Shown here: positions 27,122 to 35,954 of the stretch, piece after piece
Numbering within the stretch: position 1 is the stretch's first letter
Layout of the letters: every line of letters begins with the position of its first letter
Source: Chloroherpetonaceae bacterium
GTDB lineage: Bacteria; Bacteroidota; Chlorobiia; Chlorobiales; Chloroherpetonaceae
Length of the DNA stretch: 64,000 bases
Assembly (NCBI GenBank): GCA_028277445.1
Contig: JANQGG010000055.1
Location: forward strand, 20,818 to 84,817
Reading direction: 5' to 3'
Translations under genes and position numbers: made by a program
Notes under the pieces: model-generated
What the model saw: the letters and a program-made list of their open reading frames with translations, nothing else
What the model was told of the DNA's origin: nothing
Database searches by the model: none

Positions 27122-28411
27122 TTAAACTTTTAAAGAATTGATGATATCAAAAAAATTCGGGAACGACACGGCAATGGAATTCGGATCGTCTAATTTGACC
27201 GCAATATCGGTTGCGGCATCAAGAATCGCAAAGCTCATTGCAACCCTGTGATCGGAATACGTGGTAATATCCACCTCTGTTTTGGGTAAACTGTTTTGTT
27301 TCTTGACGGTAAAACCATCTTCATATTCCTCACACTCATACCCACATGCCCGTAAGTTCAACACCATTGCATGAATGCGATCACTTTCTTTGGCCCGCAA
27401 TTCTTTAGCATCATGGAGTTCAAACTGCTCGGTAGCTCCAGCCGAAAGCGCTGCAAGCATTGGCAGTTCATCAATCAATCCCGCTACTTTTTTTGACCCG
27501 AAAATCCGTAAAGGCGCGGCTAATTGTTCTTGATTGATGACAATATCACCGACTTTTTCGCCGCCAATTTCACGCAAATTTTCTATCGGCAGTTTCAATC
27601 CGTATTCTCGCAAAACCTCTAAAAACAATGCACGATTGGGATTCAAACATACATTTTTCAAACAGATCTCGGCATTGTTGCTTAAAATCCCAAGTGCCGT
27701 AATAAAACATGCTGCCGATGGATCCGAAGGAACCGTAAACGGTCTCGCTTCCGGTTGCCATGGCCCGTTGACAATAATTCGATTGGAACCATCTTCACGC
27801 CTTTCAGGAATCAGCCCCAACATTAACTCGGTGTGGTTTCGGGTTTCAATCGGCTCAATAATTTCAGTTGTGCCTTCGGCATGCATGCCGGCGAAAATAA
27901 TCAACGATTTCACCTGCGCCGACGGTGTTTTTTGATAAAACGATATCGGCGTTAATGGCTTCTTGCCATGAATTTCAATGGGCGGCGTATCCGAATCGGA
28001 AAGCTTAAGCTTAGCGCCCATTTGCTCCAAAGGATCGGCAATACGCCGCATTGGCCGTTTCATTAACGATTCATCACCGATCAATCGGCTAACAAACGGC
28101 TGGGCGGCAAGAACGCCGGAAAGCATACGAATGGTTGATCCCGAGTTGTTGCAATTTAAAGCGTTTATAGGCGCTTTTAAATCCCACAAACCGTTTGAGC
28201 GTATCACAACCTGATTGCCATTGGCGTTTTGGGTTTGACGCACATCAACGCCAAGCTGGTTTAAAACCGCCAATGTGGTTTGGTTATCCAAACCCTTGGA
28301 ATAATTTTGAATTTCTGTTGTTCCTTTTGCTAAAGCGCCGATAATTGCTGCTCGGTGAGATATGGATTTATCCGGTGGAAGCGTCTTTACTGTTCCCTTA
28401 AACATTACCAT
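27122..28411 (-). CDS. aroA: 3-phosphoshikimate 1-carboxyvinyltransferase (EPSP synthase)
   Basis: Shikimate pathway enzyme joining shikimate 3-phosphate and phosphoenolpyruvate; target of glyphosate. The 429 residues contain the N-terminal PPDKSISHRAAIIGALAKG, LNCNNSGSTIRMLSGVLAAQPF (LxNSGTxxRL-like), DPSAACFITALGIL, the catalytic LIDELPMLAALSAGA and KESDRIHAM, and the C-terminal TYSDHRVAMSFAI. The frame is open to a TTG at 28453, but that codon lies inside the rpsU terminator stem, so I take ATG 28411 as start (ATG 28405 is also possible). Confidence 0.95.
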   Translation of the reverse strand: MVMFKGTVKTLPPDKSISHRAAIIGALAKGTTEIQNYSKGLDNQTTLAVLNQLGVDVRQTQNANGNQVVIRSNGLWDLKAPINALNCNNSGSTIRMLSGVLAAQPFVSRLIGDESLMKRPMRRIADPLEQMGAKLKLSDSDTPPIEIHGKKPLTPISFYQKTPSAQVKSLIIFAGMHAEGTTEIIEPIETRNHTELMLGLIPERREDGSNRIIVNGPWQPEARPFTVPSDPSAACFITALGILSNNAEICLKNVCLNPNRALFLEVLREYGLKLPIENLREIGGEKVGDIVINQEQLAAPLRIFGSKKVAGLIDELPMLAALSAGATEQFELHDAKELRAKESDRIHAMVLNLRACGYECEEYEDGFTVKKQNSLPKTEVDITTYSDHRVAMSFAILDAATDIAVKLDDPNSIAVSFPNFFDIINSLKV

Positions 28412-28444
28412 TTGCGGAGATACATTAAAAGCTATAAAAAAAAC

Positions 28445-28477
28445 AATAGGCAATCCCCAAAAAAGGAATTGCCTATT
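28445..28477 (-). terminator. Rho-independent terminator of rpsU
   Basis: AATAGGCAAT(C)CC pairs with GG(A)ATTGCCTATT around an A-rich loop. On the minus strand the stem is followed by a run of eight Ts. It lies 22 bases after the rpsU stop and precedes the aroA start. Confidence 0.88.
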
Positions 28478-28499
28478 ATAGACTTAAGCACGCATAGTT

Positions 28500-28697
28500 C
28501 TATGCATTTTTTTCTTCATTGGCACGCTGAGCGCGGCGCTTTGAACGCGCGCGTTTCAAACGGTTATCCACGGAAGGTTTCGTGTAGTAAGTTCGTTTAC
28601 GAAACTCTTTTAATACACCGGCACGCTCATACTTCTTTTTAAAACGCTTCAATAACTTATCAATCGTTTCGTTGTCTTGAATTTGTACGCCAACCAA
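28500..28697 (-). CDS. rpsU: 30S ribosomal protein S21
   Basis: 65 residues, normal length. Recognised by [41 protein letters not shown] and the very basic C-terminal [15 protein letters not shown]. It starts at an ATG with a strong AAGGAGGTG site close upstream. S21 contacts the platform of the 30S subunit near the mRNA anti-Shine-Dalgarno region. Monocistronic or with the upstream zinc-ribbon gene; terminator at 28445-28477. Confidence 0.97.
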   Translation of the reverse strand: MVGVQIQDNETIDKLLKRFKKKYERAGVLKEFRKRTYYTKPSVDNRLKRARSKRRAQRANEEKNA

Positions 28698-28732
28698 TTA
28701 ATTCACCTCCTTCAATAGTGATTTTATTATTA

Positions 28733-29365
28733 TTACGACTTTTTAATCTTTAATTTTACTTTTCCTTTTTTGGTCACCGCACGGGATGATCCATCGGAAT
28801 TGACCTGTACATTTTCCAAAAGCTGCTTTTTCCCTGAATTTTGAAACTCAACAATAATCACGTTAGCGCCACTGGCTGTTGATTGTTTCGTTCGTACAAT
28901 CCCCACATCGTTCAATGTGGGATGAAATACCGCATCACCCTCGGCATATAAGCCTTGAGGGAAATATTTTGCACAATCATCAGGTTTTAACTCTTCTAAC
29001 TTCGTTTGCCGATCAATTTGAATTTGCCACTCGCTGACAAGTTGAACTTGATTGCAGTTCGGGCATTTTAACCAATATTGATTTTCCGCATCATCGGGTT
29101 CAACCTGTTCTTTCTTTTTCTTGTCTTTCTTCGATACCTTGATATCCAATAAATCATCGTCTTCTTTTACTCTGTCACTGGGCTTCCATTCTCCCACAAA
29201 AATTCTCGGTACAAATTGATTACATCCTTCACAATATGCTGATTTAATTTTTCCGGCCAATATCCAATCTTTTTTGCTCGATAATTCATTGGAATTTGCA
29301 GAAGAATTACTCGCTTGATTCGTATGCGATATGTCTTCTTCCAGGTTTTTATTTGATTTTCCCAC
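28733..29365 (-). CDS. Zinc-ribbon protein of unknown function
   Basis: 210 residues. Two cysteine pairs, CEGC (about 45-48) and CPNC (about 98-101), can form one zinc site with a long lysine/aspartate-rich insertion between them (DLLDIKVSKKDKKKKEQ). From about 145 a small beta-barrel region (GDAVFHPTLNDVGIVRTKQ...NVIIVEFQNSGKKQLLENV) looks like a CarD/KOW/Tudor-type fold that could bind RNA polymerase or RNA. The N-terminal 35 residues are Ser/Asn-rich and disordered. It lies 35 bases upstream of rpsU, which suggests a transcription or translation role, but I know no named family. Confidence 0.65.
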   Translation of the reverse strand: MGKSNKNLEEDISHTNQASNSSANSNELSSKKDWILAGKIKSAYCEGCNQFVPRIFVGEWKPSDRVKEDDDLLDIKVSKKDKKKKEQVEPDDAENQYWLKCPNCNQVQLVSEWQIQIDRQTKLEELKPDDCAKYFPQGLYAEGDAVFHPTLNDVGIVRTKQSTASGANVIIVEFQNSGKKQLLENVQVNSDGSSRAVTKKGKVKLKIKKS

Positions 29366-29739
29366 TTTGGATCGGCTTTAAACTTTATCCATTGAAATAA
29401 ATAATAACGCCTATATTGCTTACAACCGGTTGAATATAAAAAACATCTTTAAAAATCAAGAAAATTCTTTGGTGAATCATTTTTTTATTCTTATGAACAT
29501 AAATGCCGTTATCATTATGGGCGATTAAATTTTGATATCTCATAGAAAGCCTTATAATTCAATGAAAATCAAATCTTTTCAATAGATTTGTTCAGATAAC
29601 CCAATTATACATCGACTTGAATTTTAACGTTATAAATAATTCGGATTCCAAAAACCAAACAAGCCATCTTTCCGACTCGGCATTGCAGGATAATCTAAGC
29701 CGCGCCGCATTAAACCCAAAGACGGGTTTTGTTGAATCA
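29366..29739. other. Divergent intergenic region upstream of alr
   Basis: AT-rich DNA between divergent genes. No repeat or hairpin of note. The alr frame is open upstream to a TTG at 29617 and could encode 41 extra low-complexity residues, so part of this region may be coding. Promoters for both sides are presumably here. Confidence 0.4.
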
Positions 29740-30873
29740 ATGCCTGATCTTAATTTATCGGAAGCCTTGATTTCAAAACGTCATTTGATCCATAACCTGA
29801 ACCAAATCCGTTCAAAAATTGGCCCATCCTGCAAGATCATGGGAATTGTAAAAGCTAATGCTTATGGGCACAATGTTAAGGAAGTATCCGCTACACTTTT
29901 TAGCAATGGCGTGCGTTCATTTGGCGTTGCCAACATCAATGAAGCCATAGAATTAAAACAGCATTTTATTGAGCAACAACTTGAGAATGAACCCTTTGAA
30001 ATCCTAGCCTTTGCTTCGCCATTGCCTGAGCAATTACCCTTTTATTTAATGCACGATATCGATCTTACCCTAACCAATTACGAGACGTATAGCCAAGCCG
30101 AAGCGGTTGCCCAAGCTCATAATTCTTGTTTCAATGTGCATTTAAAAGTGGATACCGGCATGGGGCGTTTAGGCGTTTCCATGAATGATGCTTTGGAACT
30201 GGCGCGTTTAATTGAGCGCTCGCCTTATTTAAACTTAAAATCAATATACTCTCATTTTGCCAGCAGCGGCGAAGACATGCCTTTTTCTCGGCAACAATCA
30301 CAACATTTTAAATCGCTTACCCGTGAGTTTGAACATTCGGAAGGCCGCAAGGTTTTGAAACATATGGCCAACAGCGGCGCCATTGTTTCGGATCACGATA
30401 CGTATTACGATATGGTTCGTCCCGGCATATTGCTTTATGGTTATACGCCAAGTTCAGCCATAAAAACTTCCCTGAATCTTAAACCCGTCATGCAATTCCA
30501 ATCGCGAGTCACATTTATAAAATGGGTGGAAGCCGGGCAAACGATCAGTTACGGACGAACATGGGAGGCTAAAAAACGTACCCGAATTGCAACCATATCG
30601 GTTGGTTACGCCGATGGGTATCATCGGGCCTTAAGCAACAACTCATTTGTGGAGATTCATGGCAAAGGCTTTCAACAAATTGGCAACGTGACGATGGATC
30701 AAATTATGGTGTCGTTGGGTGAAGACACCTCAGTTAATGTTGGCGATGTAGCCGTCTTATTCGGCTGGAACGGGCCAAAAGCCAATGAACTTGCTGATCG
30801 TATCGGAACGATAGGCTACGAATTATTGTGCTCGGTTTCTCCCAGAGTTAAGCGCGTGATTTTGGAAGACTAA
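29740..30873 (+). CDS. alr: Alanine racemase
   Basis: Pyridoxal-phosphate enzyme making D-alanine for peptidoglycan. Lysine of KANAYGH binds the cofactor. Also seen are KVDTGMGRLGV, the MANSGA segment, VRPGILLYGY, and the C-terminal SVGYADGYHRAL with the second catalytic tyrosine and NVTMDQIMV. Starting at ATG 29740 gives 377 residues and puts the lysine at about 38, as in characterised racemases. The frame continues to a TTG at 29617 (418 residues), but the added segment is disordered and non-homologous. It heads a run with the ComEA-like and PilM-like genes. Confidence 0.93.
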   Translation: MPDLNLSEALISKRHLIHNLNQIRSKIGPSCKIMGIVKANAYGHNVKEVSATLFSNGVRSFGVANINEAIELKQHFIEQQLENEPFEILAFASPLPEQLPFYLMHDIDLTLTNYETYSQAEAVAQAHNSCFNVHLKVDTGMGRLGVSMNDALELARLIERSPYLNLKSIYSHFASSGEDMPFSRQQSQHFKSLTREFEHSEGRKVLKHMANSGAIVSDHDTYYDMVRPGILLYGYTPSSAIKTSLNLKPVMQFQSRVTFIKWVEAGQTISYGRTWEAKKRTRIATISVGYADGYHRALSNNSFVEIHGKGFQQIGNVTMDQIMVSLGEDTSVNVGDVAVLFGWNGPKANELADRIGTIGYELLCSVSPRVKRVILED

Positions 30874-30892
30874 ATAAATTGTAATCCCCTGC

Positions 30893-31393
30893 ATGAAAAA
30901 TTGGATCAATGTTATTTCAACAAAGCTTAGCATTACACGAGCTGAAGTTATTATTATTGCATGTTTATTTGGCTTTGCCCTGGGCGGGTTCTTTTTCAAA
31001 ACATCTCTTCCGTTTCAGGATGCAAAGCAATTAATAAAACAAAAAGAAAAAGCGTATTTTACTGGTTCTCAGGCCGATAGCATTATAGAAGCTGAAGAGA
31101 AAGCGTATCAAAAAATTGTTGATCTGAAATTTAATTTGATTAATTCTAAGGATTCCAACAAGAACCCAATAAAACATTCATCAGAAAAGCTTAACTTAAA
31201 TCTTGCGACATATCAGGATCTTTTGGAAATTCCCGGTATCGGTCCGGTTATGGCCGATCGATTAATTCGTTTTAGAACCTATAAAGGTGGAAGGCTGAAA
31301 TCATTCAATCAACTGCTTGAAGTTAAAGGCATAAATCAAAGTCGGTTAACAACGCTTAAAGAATATCTAACATTGAGTAAATCCAGCCCATGA
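30893..31393 (+). CDS. ComEA-like helix-hairpin-helix protein
   Basis: 166 residues: one N-terminal membrane helix (about 18-40, AEVIIIACLFGFALGGFFF), a charged linker, then tandem helix-hairpin-helix motifs (about 100-160): LNLATYQDLLEIPGIGPVMADRLIRFR and SFNQLLEVKGINQSRLTTLKEYL. This is the layout of ComEA, the membrane DNA receptor for natural transformation. The following gene overlaps its stop by 4 bases (ATGA). With a PilM-like gene next, a role in DNA uptake or pilus-related DNA binding is plausible but unproven. Confidence 0.8.
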   Translation: MKNWINVISTKLSITRAEVIIIACLFGFALGGFFFKTSLPFQDAKQLIKQKEKAYFTGSQADSIIEAEEKAYQKIVDLKFNLINSKDSNKNPIKHSSEKLNLNLATYQDLLEIPGIGPVMADRLIRFRTYKGGRLKSFNQLLEVKGINQSRLTTLKEYLTLSKSSP

Positions 31394-32262
31394 ATAAATC
31401 ACAATTATCTCTAAGCATTGAAGCCAATGCGATATATTTGGTTAATTTGGAAGTAGACGACCAAGGACAGTTTTGCGTTCAATCCAAACATGAATTCAAA
31501 TTTGGCTTCGATCTTTACTCAGATGTTTTGGAAACTGGCCGTTCAAAAGGCATGATCTCGGTTATCAACGATTTGGTGCCGGCGCTTAGCCAATATCCTT
31601 CGGAAAATATCTCGGTAACCATCAACATAAACCGCACGAAATGTTTGGTCTCCTATCTTGAAAAAGACATGGCTTCCGATCATTATAAACAAGTTTGCAT
31701 GGATGAGGCCTCTAAATTTTTAACCGCTCCCGATGACTATACCTGGCAGGCCGTTCCGCTGAATGATGAAATGAACAACCCATACAACACCGTGCTCCTT
31801 GTATTTATGCCAAAACGCTATCTCAATCGATTGCAAATGATGATTTTGCCATCAGGAAAAACGATCAACCTGGTCGATAGCTCTCACATGTCTTTACAAA
31901 CCTTGCTTTATAAGCATGAGGAGCCTTTGGCATTGTTGGAAATAGAAAAAAATTACTTAGCCATGAGTTTCTTACATCAAAATCAAGCTGAGCAAATCTC
32001 CTACTGGCCACTGAGTTCTGAAACTGATATTGCTTATTATTCCATCAACCAGTTACAAAAAAACACCAACTTTCAAACCATTTTATCAACAGGCGGAGCC
32101 AGTTCTAAGGATTCCATGGATTTTCTTTCAAATGCTTTGCAAAAAGAAGTTCATGAGCTTACACTCCCTGACGACATCAAACTGAATTGTACGATGAACG
32201 ACACGGCCAATTATTTAAAGGCCATCGGCTCAGGGATTAAAGCCATCAAAGAATTCAGCTAG
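31390..32262 (+). CDS. PilM-like actin-fold protein
   Basis: 290 residues, no signal peptide. The pattern of short strands (LSLSIEANAIYLVNLEV, ISVTININRTKCLVSYLEKD, YNTVLLVFMPKRYLNRLQMM, LALLEIEKNYLAMSFL) and a late ILSTGGASSKDSMDFLSNAL phosphate-binding-like loop fits the PilM/FtsA ribonuclease H-like ATPase fold. PilM is the cytosolic ring component of type IV pilus alignment complexes. The ATP motifs are weak and PilN/O/P/Q are not adjacent, so the name is tentative. Its ATG overlaps the stop of the ComEA-like gene, so they are translationally coupled. Confidence 0.6.
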   Translation: MNKSQLSLSIEANAIYLVNLEVDDQGQFCVQSKHEFKFGFDLYSDVLETGRSKGMISVINDLVPALSQYPSENISVTININRTKCLVSYLEKDMASDHYKQVCMDEASKFLTAPDDYTWQAVPLNDEMNNPYNTVLLVFMPKRYLNRLQMMILPSGKTINLVDSSHMSLQTLLYKHEEPLALLEIEKNYLAMSFLHQNQAEQISYWPLSSETDIAYYSINQLQKNTNFQTILSTGGASSKDSMDFLSNALQKEVHELTLPDDIKLNCTMNDTANYLKAIGSGIKAIKEFS

Positions 32263-32313
32263 ACTTGTAAGCGCTTTGTTTTTATTATTTTTTGATTTGA
32301 ATGTGAGAATGAT

Positions 32314-33825
32314 ATGCCAAATATAGCAATCGTTTCCGGCCTATCGATGCAAATCGTGCAAATGCAGCGTGCTATAAAACTCCAGGCAAATAAAGTTGAA
32401 ATTTATGCGCATAGTTCGTTTGCTGCCATTCCACAAAACATAGACCTTATTTATTTTGAAGTTGACAATACCGCTTCACACATTGAAAGCCTTGAAGCCA
32501 TAGCTTCGATTTACCTGCAAACACCCCTGATCAGCATTATTACCCAAGATAAAATTGCGTATGCCATCCACTCTATAAGAGCCGGGGCTACCGATATGAT
32601 CTTTTTAACCGGAAATCCGGTCAAAGATAATATTGAAATTGCCAACTCGGTTTATCGTGGCTTAAAGAAACGCCAAAAACTCATCGCCACGCATCAGGTC
32701 TTTACTGAGAAGGTGTATGAATCCATTGCAAATAATGCTGAAAGCAGCGATACCGGTAATTTTTTAAACCAAATGCAACAAGCCGTTATCGTTGTCGGGC
32801 AGAATGCTAAGATCATTTCGTCCAATCGGGCGGCTGAAAAGCTCTTAAGCAATAAACACCACGAGCTGCAGGGTAAGGACATTGTGGATTTGCTCAGTTT
32901 ATCGGATTACGATATAGAAAAGATTTTTTCAAGCGGGGAAACGCATCGCGGCGAGCTTAATATCACCCATCTTAATCATGAAATCACCATCGGTTATACC
33001 CTTTCGCCACGATTTCTTCATAATGGGCAGCAAGATGGCGCATTGATGCTCTTTAAAGATATTACCCAGGAAAAAAGCCTACGGCTTCAGGCTGAAAAAA
33101 CCGAAAAAATGCAAACCCTGGGTGAAATCGTTGCGGCAATTTCGCATGAAGTTAAAAACCCACTTGCCGGTATTAAATCCATGATCCAGGCCATGCTTCT
33201 GGATATGAATGCCGAGTCGGAAAATTATCACTACCTGCTACGCATTCAGCAAGAAGTTGATCGCATCAACACCTTTATTGAAGATACCTTTGCTTTTGCC
33301 CGCCATAAAAAACCCTACATCGTCAAGGTTGATATTGCCACCATCATTAACTCGGTGGTTACCCTGCTCACCGAAAATTTGAAGGAAAACCACATCGACC
33401 TGGTCAAAAATTACGCCGACGACCTGCCCCAATTAAAAGTAGACCCCGATCAATTGCATCAGGTGTTTTTAAACATCCTGCTTAATTCAATAGAAGCCAT
33501 TTCAGATGTCAAACTCTCAGGCCGATCATCATCATTTATTAAAATATCTACCCGTGAGTTGGAAATTAGCGATGGTTCGGGACCAAAAAAATATGTAGAG
33601 ATCAACTTTCAGGATAATGGCCCTGGTTTTGGGCAATCGGTGTTTGAAAAAGCCTTTGATCCGTTCTTTACAACAAAACCCTCGGGAACAGGGCTTGGGC
33701 TATCGATTTGTTATAAGATCATCAATGAGCATTATGGCCGCATCGATTTAAAAAATGACAAAAGCGGGGGGGCAATCACATCCATAAAACTTCCTGTACA
33801 TCCACCTTCTCGTTACGATAAATAA
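32314..33825 (+). CDS. Sensor histidine kinase with degenerate receiver domain, PAS and NtrB-type kinase
   Basis: 503 residues, soluble. About 1-125 resembles a CheY-type receiver (IAIVSG..., LIYFEVD, PLISIITQ, GATDMIFL), but the phospho-acceptor aspartate position reads FEVD, so it is probably non-phosphorylated. About 150-260 is a PAS domain. The HisKA box is AAISHEVKNPLAGIKSMIQ (histidine about 277). The HATPase has LNILLNSIEA (N box), DNGPGFG (G1) and FTTKPSGTGLGLSIC (G2). No response regulator is adjacent. It follows the PilM-like gene by 51 bases and ends back-to-back with the MATE gene. Confidence 0.88.
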   Translation: MPNIAIVSGLSMQIVQMQRAIKLQANKVEIYAHSSFAAIPQNIDLIYFEVDNTASHIESLEAIASIYLQTPLISIITQDKIAYAIHSIRAGATDMIFLTGNPVKDNIEIANSVYRGLKKRQKLIATHQVFTEKVYESIANNAESSDTGNFLNQMQQAVIVVGQNAKIISSNRAAEKLLSNKHHELQGKDIVDLLSLSDYDIEKIFSSGETHRGELNITHLNHEITIGYTLSPRFLHNGQQDGALMLFKDITQEKSLRLQAEKTEKMQTLGEIVAAISHEVKNPLAGIKSMIQAMLLDMNAESENYHYLLRIQQEVDRINTFIEDTFAFARHKKPYIVKVDIATIINSVVTLLTENLKENHIDLVKNYADDLPQLKVDPDQLHQVFLNILLNSIEAISDVKLSGRSSSFIKISTRELEISDGSGPKKYVEINFQDNGPGFGQSVFEKAFDPFFTTKPSGTGLGLSICYKIINEHYGRIDLKNDKSGGAITSIKLPVHPPSRYDK

Positions 33826-35280
33826 TTAACTTTCTGCAGGCTCTAATTGAGTATCGCCCTCTAGGGGTTGCTGTGAGAGGTTCTTGCCGAATTTATCAAA
33901 CTCGCGCCACATAACAATAGCTACCACAAGAGTTATGATTAGGTCGACCCCGGTCATGCTTAAATAAATACCGTTTAATCCCAGAAATTTAGGGACAATC
34001 AAAATTGCGGGGATAAATAAAACAAACTGCCTGGCTACGGTTAAAATACCCGCCATTTTTGCATTCCCTATAGCCTGATACATTGTGACGCCTACCATGA
34101 TTAAAGGAAAACCCGGAAGCACCAACATAATGATTCTAAAATTGTTAAAATCAGTACCGGTAAAATTTGCTTCGGGTAGCATCGACCCTAAAAAATATCC
34201 CGGAAAGAACTGCATAGGCAACCACAAGAGTATTATCATTATAGTTCCTGCCAACAAAAAGACTTTAGACGCCGATTTGACGCGCTCAATATTATTAGCG
34301 CCAAAATTAATACCGATAACCGGTTGAAGGGCCTGCATTAAACCAAATACCGGAATGATTGTCAGCATGAAAATTCGAGTGGTTGCGCCCATAAACGCGA
34401 TATCAAAATCCGAGCCATAGGTTGCGATGGATTTGAAAATCAACATTTGCTGGATGAGGGTCATAACCTGCATAAATAAAGTTGCCAAACCGATGGCAAA
34501 AATCTCAGGGATCACTGATGGCGCAAGCTTCAAGGATTTGGTTTCAACGTTAACCGAGCTTTTGCCACCGATGAAAAACGAAAAGTTCAACGATGAGTAG
34601 ACCGTTGTTGAAATTATGGTAGCCAGCGCAGCGCCTTTGACGCCTAATCCCAAGGTGCTTATAAAGACGGGATTCAATATCATGTTTAAGATCATGCTTA
34701 CGCCGGTGTAGATCATAGATTGCTTGATCTTACCTTCGGCGCGGATGATCATGCTTGTAGAAATGGAATAGACACTAAAAAACGAACCCAGTACCAACAC
34801 TTTATAATAGGTCACGCCCAAATCCAGCACCGAGCCGCTTCCTCCCATAAACCCAACCAACTCTTTTGCATAAAAATAACTGGGGATGGTAATGATCGCC
34901 GAAGCCACCAAAGACATCATGGTAAGATTTCCAAAGATCAAGCGTTGTTTTTCGTAATCATTTGAGCCAATAGCACGGCTTAATATCGATGCCGATCCAA
35001 TGCCCAGCATCGAAGCCACACCGGTGGTTATATAGGTTAGAGGGAATGCTAGCGAAATACCGGCCAAGGCATCTTTACCTATTAATCGGCCAACAAAAAG
35101 CGCATCTACAAATGCATTCATGCCAATTAACAGCATGGCAAAAATGCCCGGAAGCGATAGCTTTACCATCACTTTCCATAAATTATCTTCTAAAATCTGG
35201 CGATTGATATCATCTTGCTCACTCATAAATTCAATATTGCATAAACTTTGATAAGACCTTAAACTTAAGGGATAATCCAT
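33826..35280 (-). CDS. MATE-family efflux transporter
   Basis: Twelve-helix multidrug and toxic-compound extrusion protein driven by H+ or Na+. 484 residues. The N-terminal half has SLPGIFAMLLIGMNAFVDALFVGRLIGKDALAGISLAFP and GIGSASILSRAIGSNDYEKQ, typical of the DinF/NorM-like group; the second half repeats the pattern (IPVFGLMQALQPVIGINFGANN). The ATG at 35280 has AAGGA close upstream; an in-frame ATG at 35226 lacks a ribosome site. The stop directly abuts the kinase gene stop, with no terminator between. Confidence 0.93.
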   Translation of the reverse strand: MDYPLSLRSYQSLCNIEFMSEQDDINRQILEDNLWKVMVKLSLPGIFAMLLIGMNAFVDALFVGRLIGKDALAGISLAFPLTYITTGVASMLGIGSASILSRAIGSNDYEKQRLIFGNLTMMSLVASAIITIPSYFYAKELVGFMGGSGSVLDLGVTYYKVLVLGSFFSVYSISTSMIIRAEGKIKQSMIYTGVSMILNMILNPVFISTLGLGVKGAALATIISTTVYSSLNFSFFIGGKSSVNVETKSLKLAPSVIPEIFAIGLATLFMQVMTLIQQMLIFKSIATYGSDFDIAFMGATTRIFMLTIIPVFGLMQALQPVIGINFGANNIERVKSASKVFLLAGTIMIILLWLPMQFFPGYFLGSMLPEANFTGTDFNNFRIIMLVLPGFPLIMVGVTMYQAIGNAKMAGILTVARQFVLFIPAILIVPKFLGLNGIYLSMTGVDLIITLVVAIVMWREFDKFGKNLSQQPLEGDTQLEPAES

Positions 35281-35557
35281 GAAAATCCTTACATAAAAAT
35301 GGATTACTTAAACCATTCGCGTTTTTAACCTAATTTCAAAGCTCAAATTGGGATTTAGCATTTACTTTTTAATAGGACATTACAACTCTGGCATTTTGAA
35401 AGTCAAAAACACAAATGGTTAATGACGAGTTCTTATCCCAAGCTGGCAGTGATGACTTGTTGCAACCCCTTGTTAATAATAATGAGTCATTAACAGAGCA
35501 AATTTTTGGCGGTGATGGTCAAAAAAACAAACTGGAAATGACATGTTATATATCCAG

Positions 35558-35582
35558 TCATGCCGGACTTGATCCGGCATCT
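35558..35582 (+). repeat. 25-base hairpin repeat, compensated variant (copy c)
   Basis: TCAT-type hairpin with arms ATGCCGGA and TCCGGCAT around CTTGA. Relative to copies a and b, changes in the left arm are matched in the right arm, so pairing is kept. Confidence 0.75.
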
Positions 35583-35762
35583 CTAGCTCTCACCAAAGTC
35601 TGAAACCCTGAAACAATACTGAAACCAGTTCAGCATATGGTTGAGGGTGACTGTAATAGAAAACCATTAAATTTTATTAGAGTTTCCGTCATTGGAAATT
35701 TTCATATTTGTCAATAAACAAATAAAGTATTCTTATCCCACCCATGCAGTGATGGCTTCGAA

Positions 35763-35786
35763 AACAAGGGGTTGCAACCCCTTGTT
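35763..35786. repeat. 24-base palindromic repeat, copy 3 (perfect)
   Basis: AACAAGGGGTTG followed by its exact reverse complement. On the minus strand it is followed by the TTCGAAGCCA tail and GGTGGGATAAGAATAC, the same tail seen after the copy at 63710. Confidence 0.85.
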
Positions 35787-35816
35787 ATAGATGATACTCA
35801 TGCGTCATTGGAAACG

Positions 35817-35886
35817 CCTGGAAGGCGTGTGACGATCCGGAAAATGCGTCTGGATTGCTTCTTCGCTGCGCTCATCGCAATGACCT
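35817..35886 (-). repeat. CAATCCAGACG element, copy 1
   Basis: On the minus strand it reads AGGTCATTGCGATGAGCG...GAAGCAATCCAGACGCATTTTCCGGATCG. Closely similar to 63846-63948 and, more loosely, to 48675-48736. Confidence 0.7.
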
Positions 35887-35954
35887 TTAAAAAAGAATCC
35901 GCTTAATTTTATATTTTAAATTAGCCCTGTTAATGAAGATTCAATAAACAATAA

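Larger units (their letters stand above)
35281..35954. repeat. Repeat cluster D beside the RAYT gene
   Basis: Contains a half palindrome (35457-35474), a 25-base hairpin variant with compensated arms (35558-35582), a further hairpin around 35619-35640, the perfect 24-base palindrome (35763-35786), and the CAATCCAGACGCATTTT-type element (35817-35886, minus orientation). Bases 35730-35760 (CTTATCCCACCCATGCAGTGA) repeat from 35430-35450. Short reading frames here are repeat sequence, not genes. This is the densest repeat cluster in the inner part of the window and adjoins the RAYT at 35955. Confidence 0.75.

Noticed and set aside
28412..28453. TTG at 28453 as aroA start
   Set aside because: That codon lies inside the rpsU terminator stem; ATG 28411 fits the usual AroA length.
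35415..35603. Small open frame in cluster D, and similar short frames at 63188-63434 and 63790-63987
   Set aside because: They lie entirely in dispersed repeats and change frame between repeat copies.
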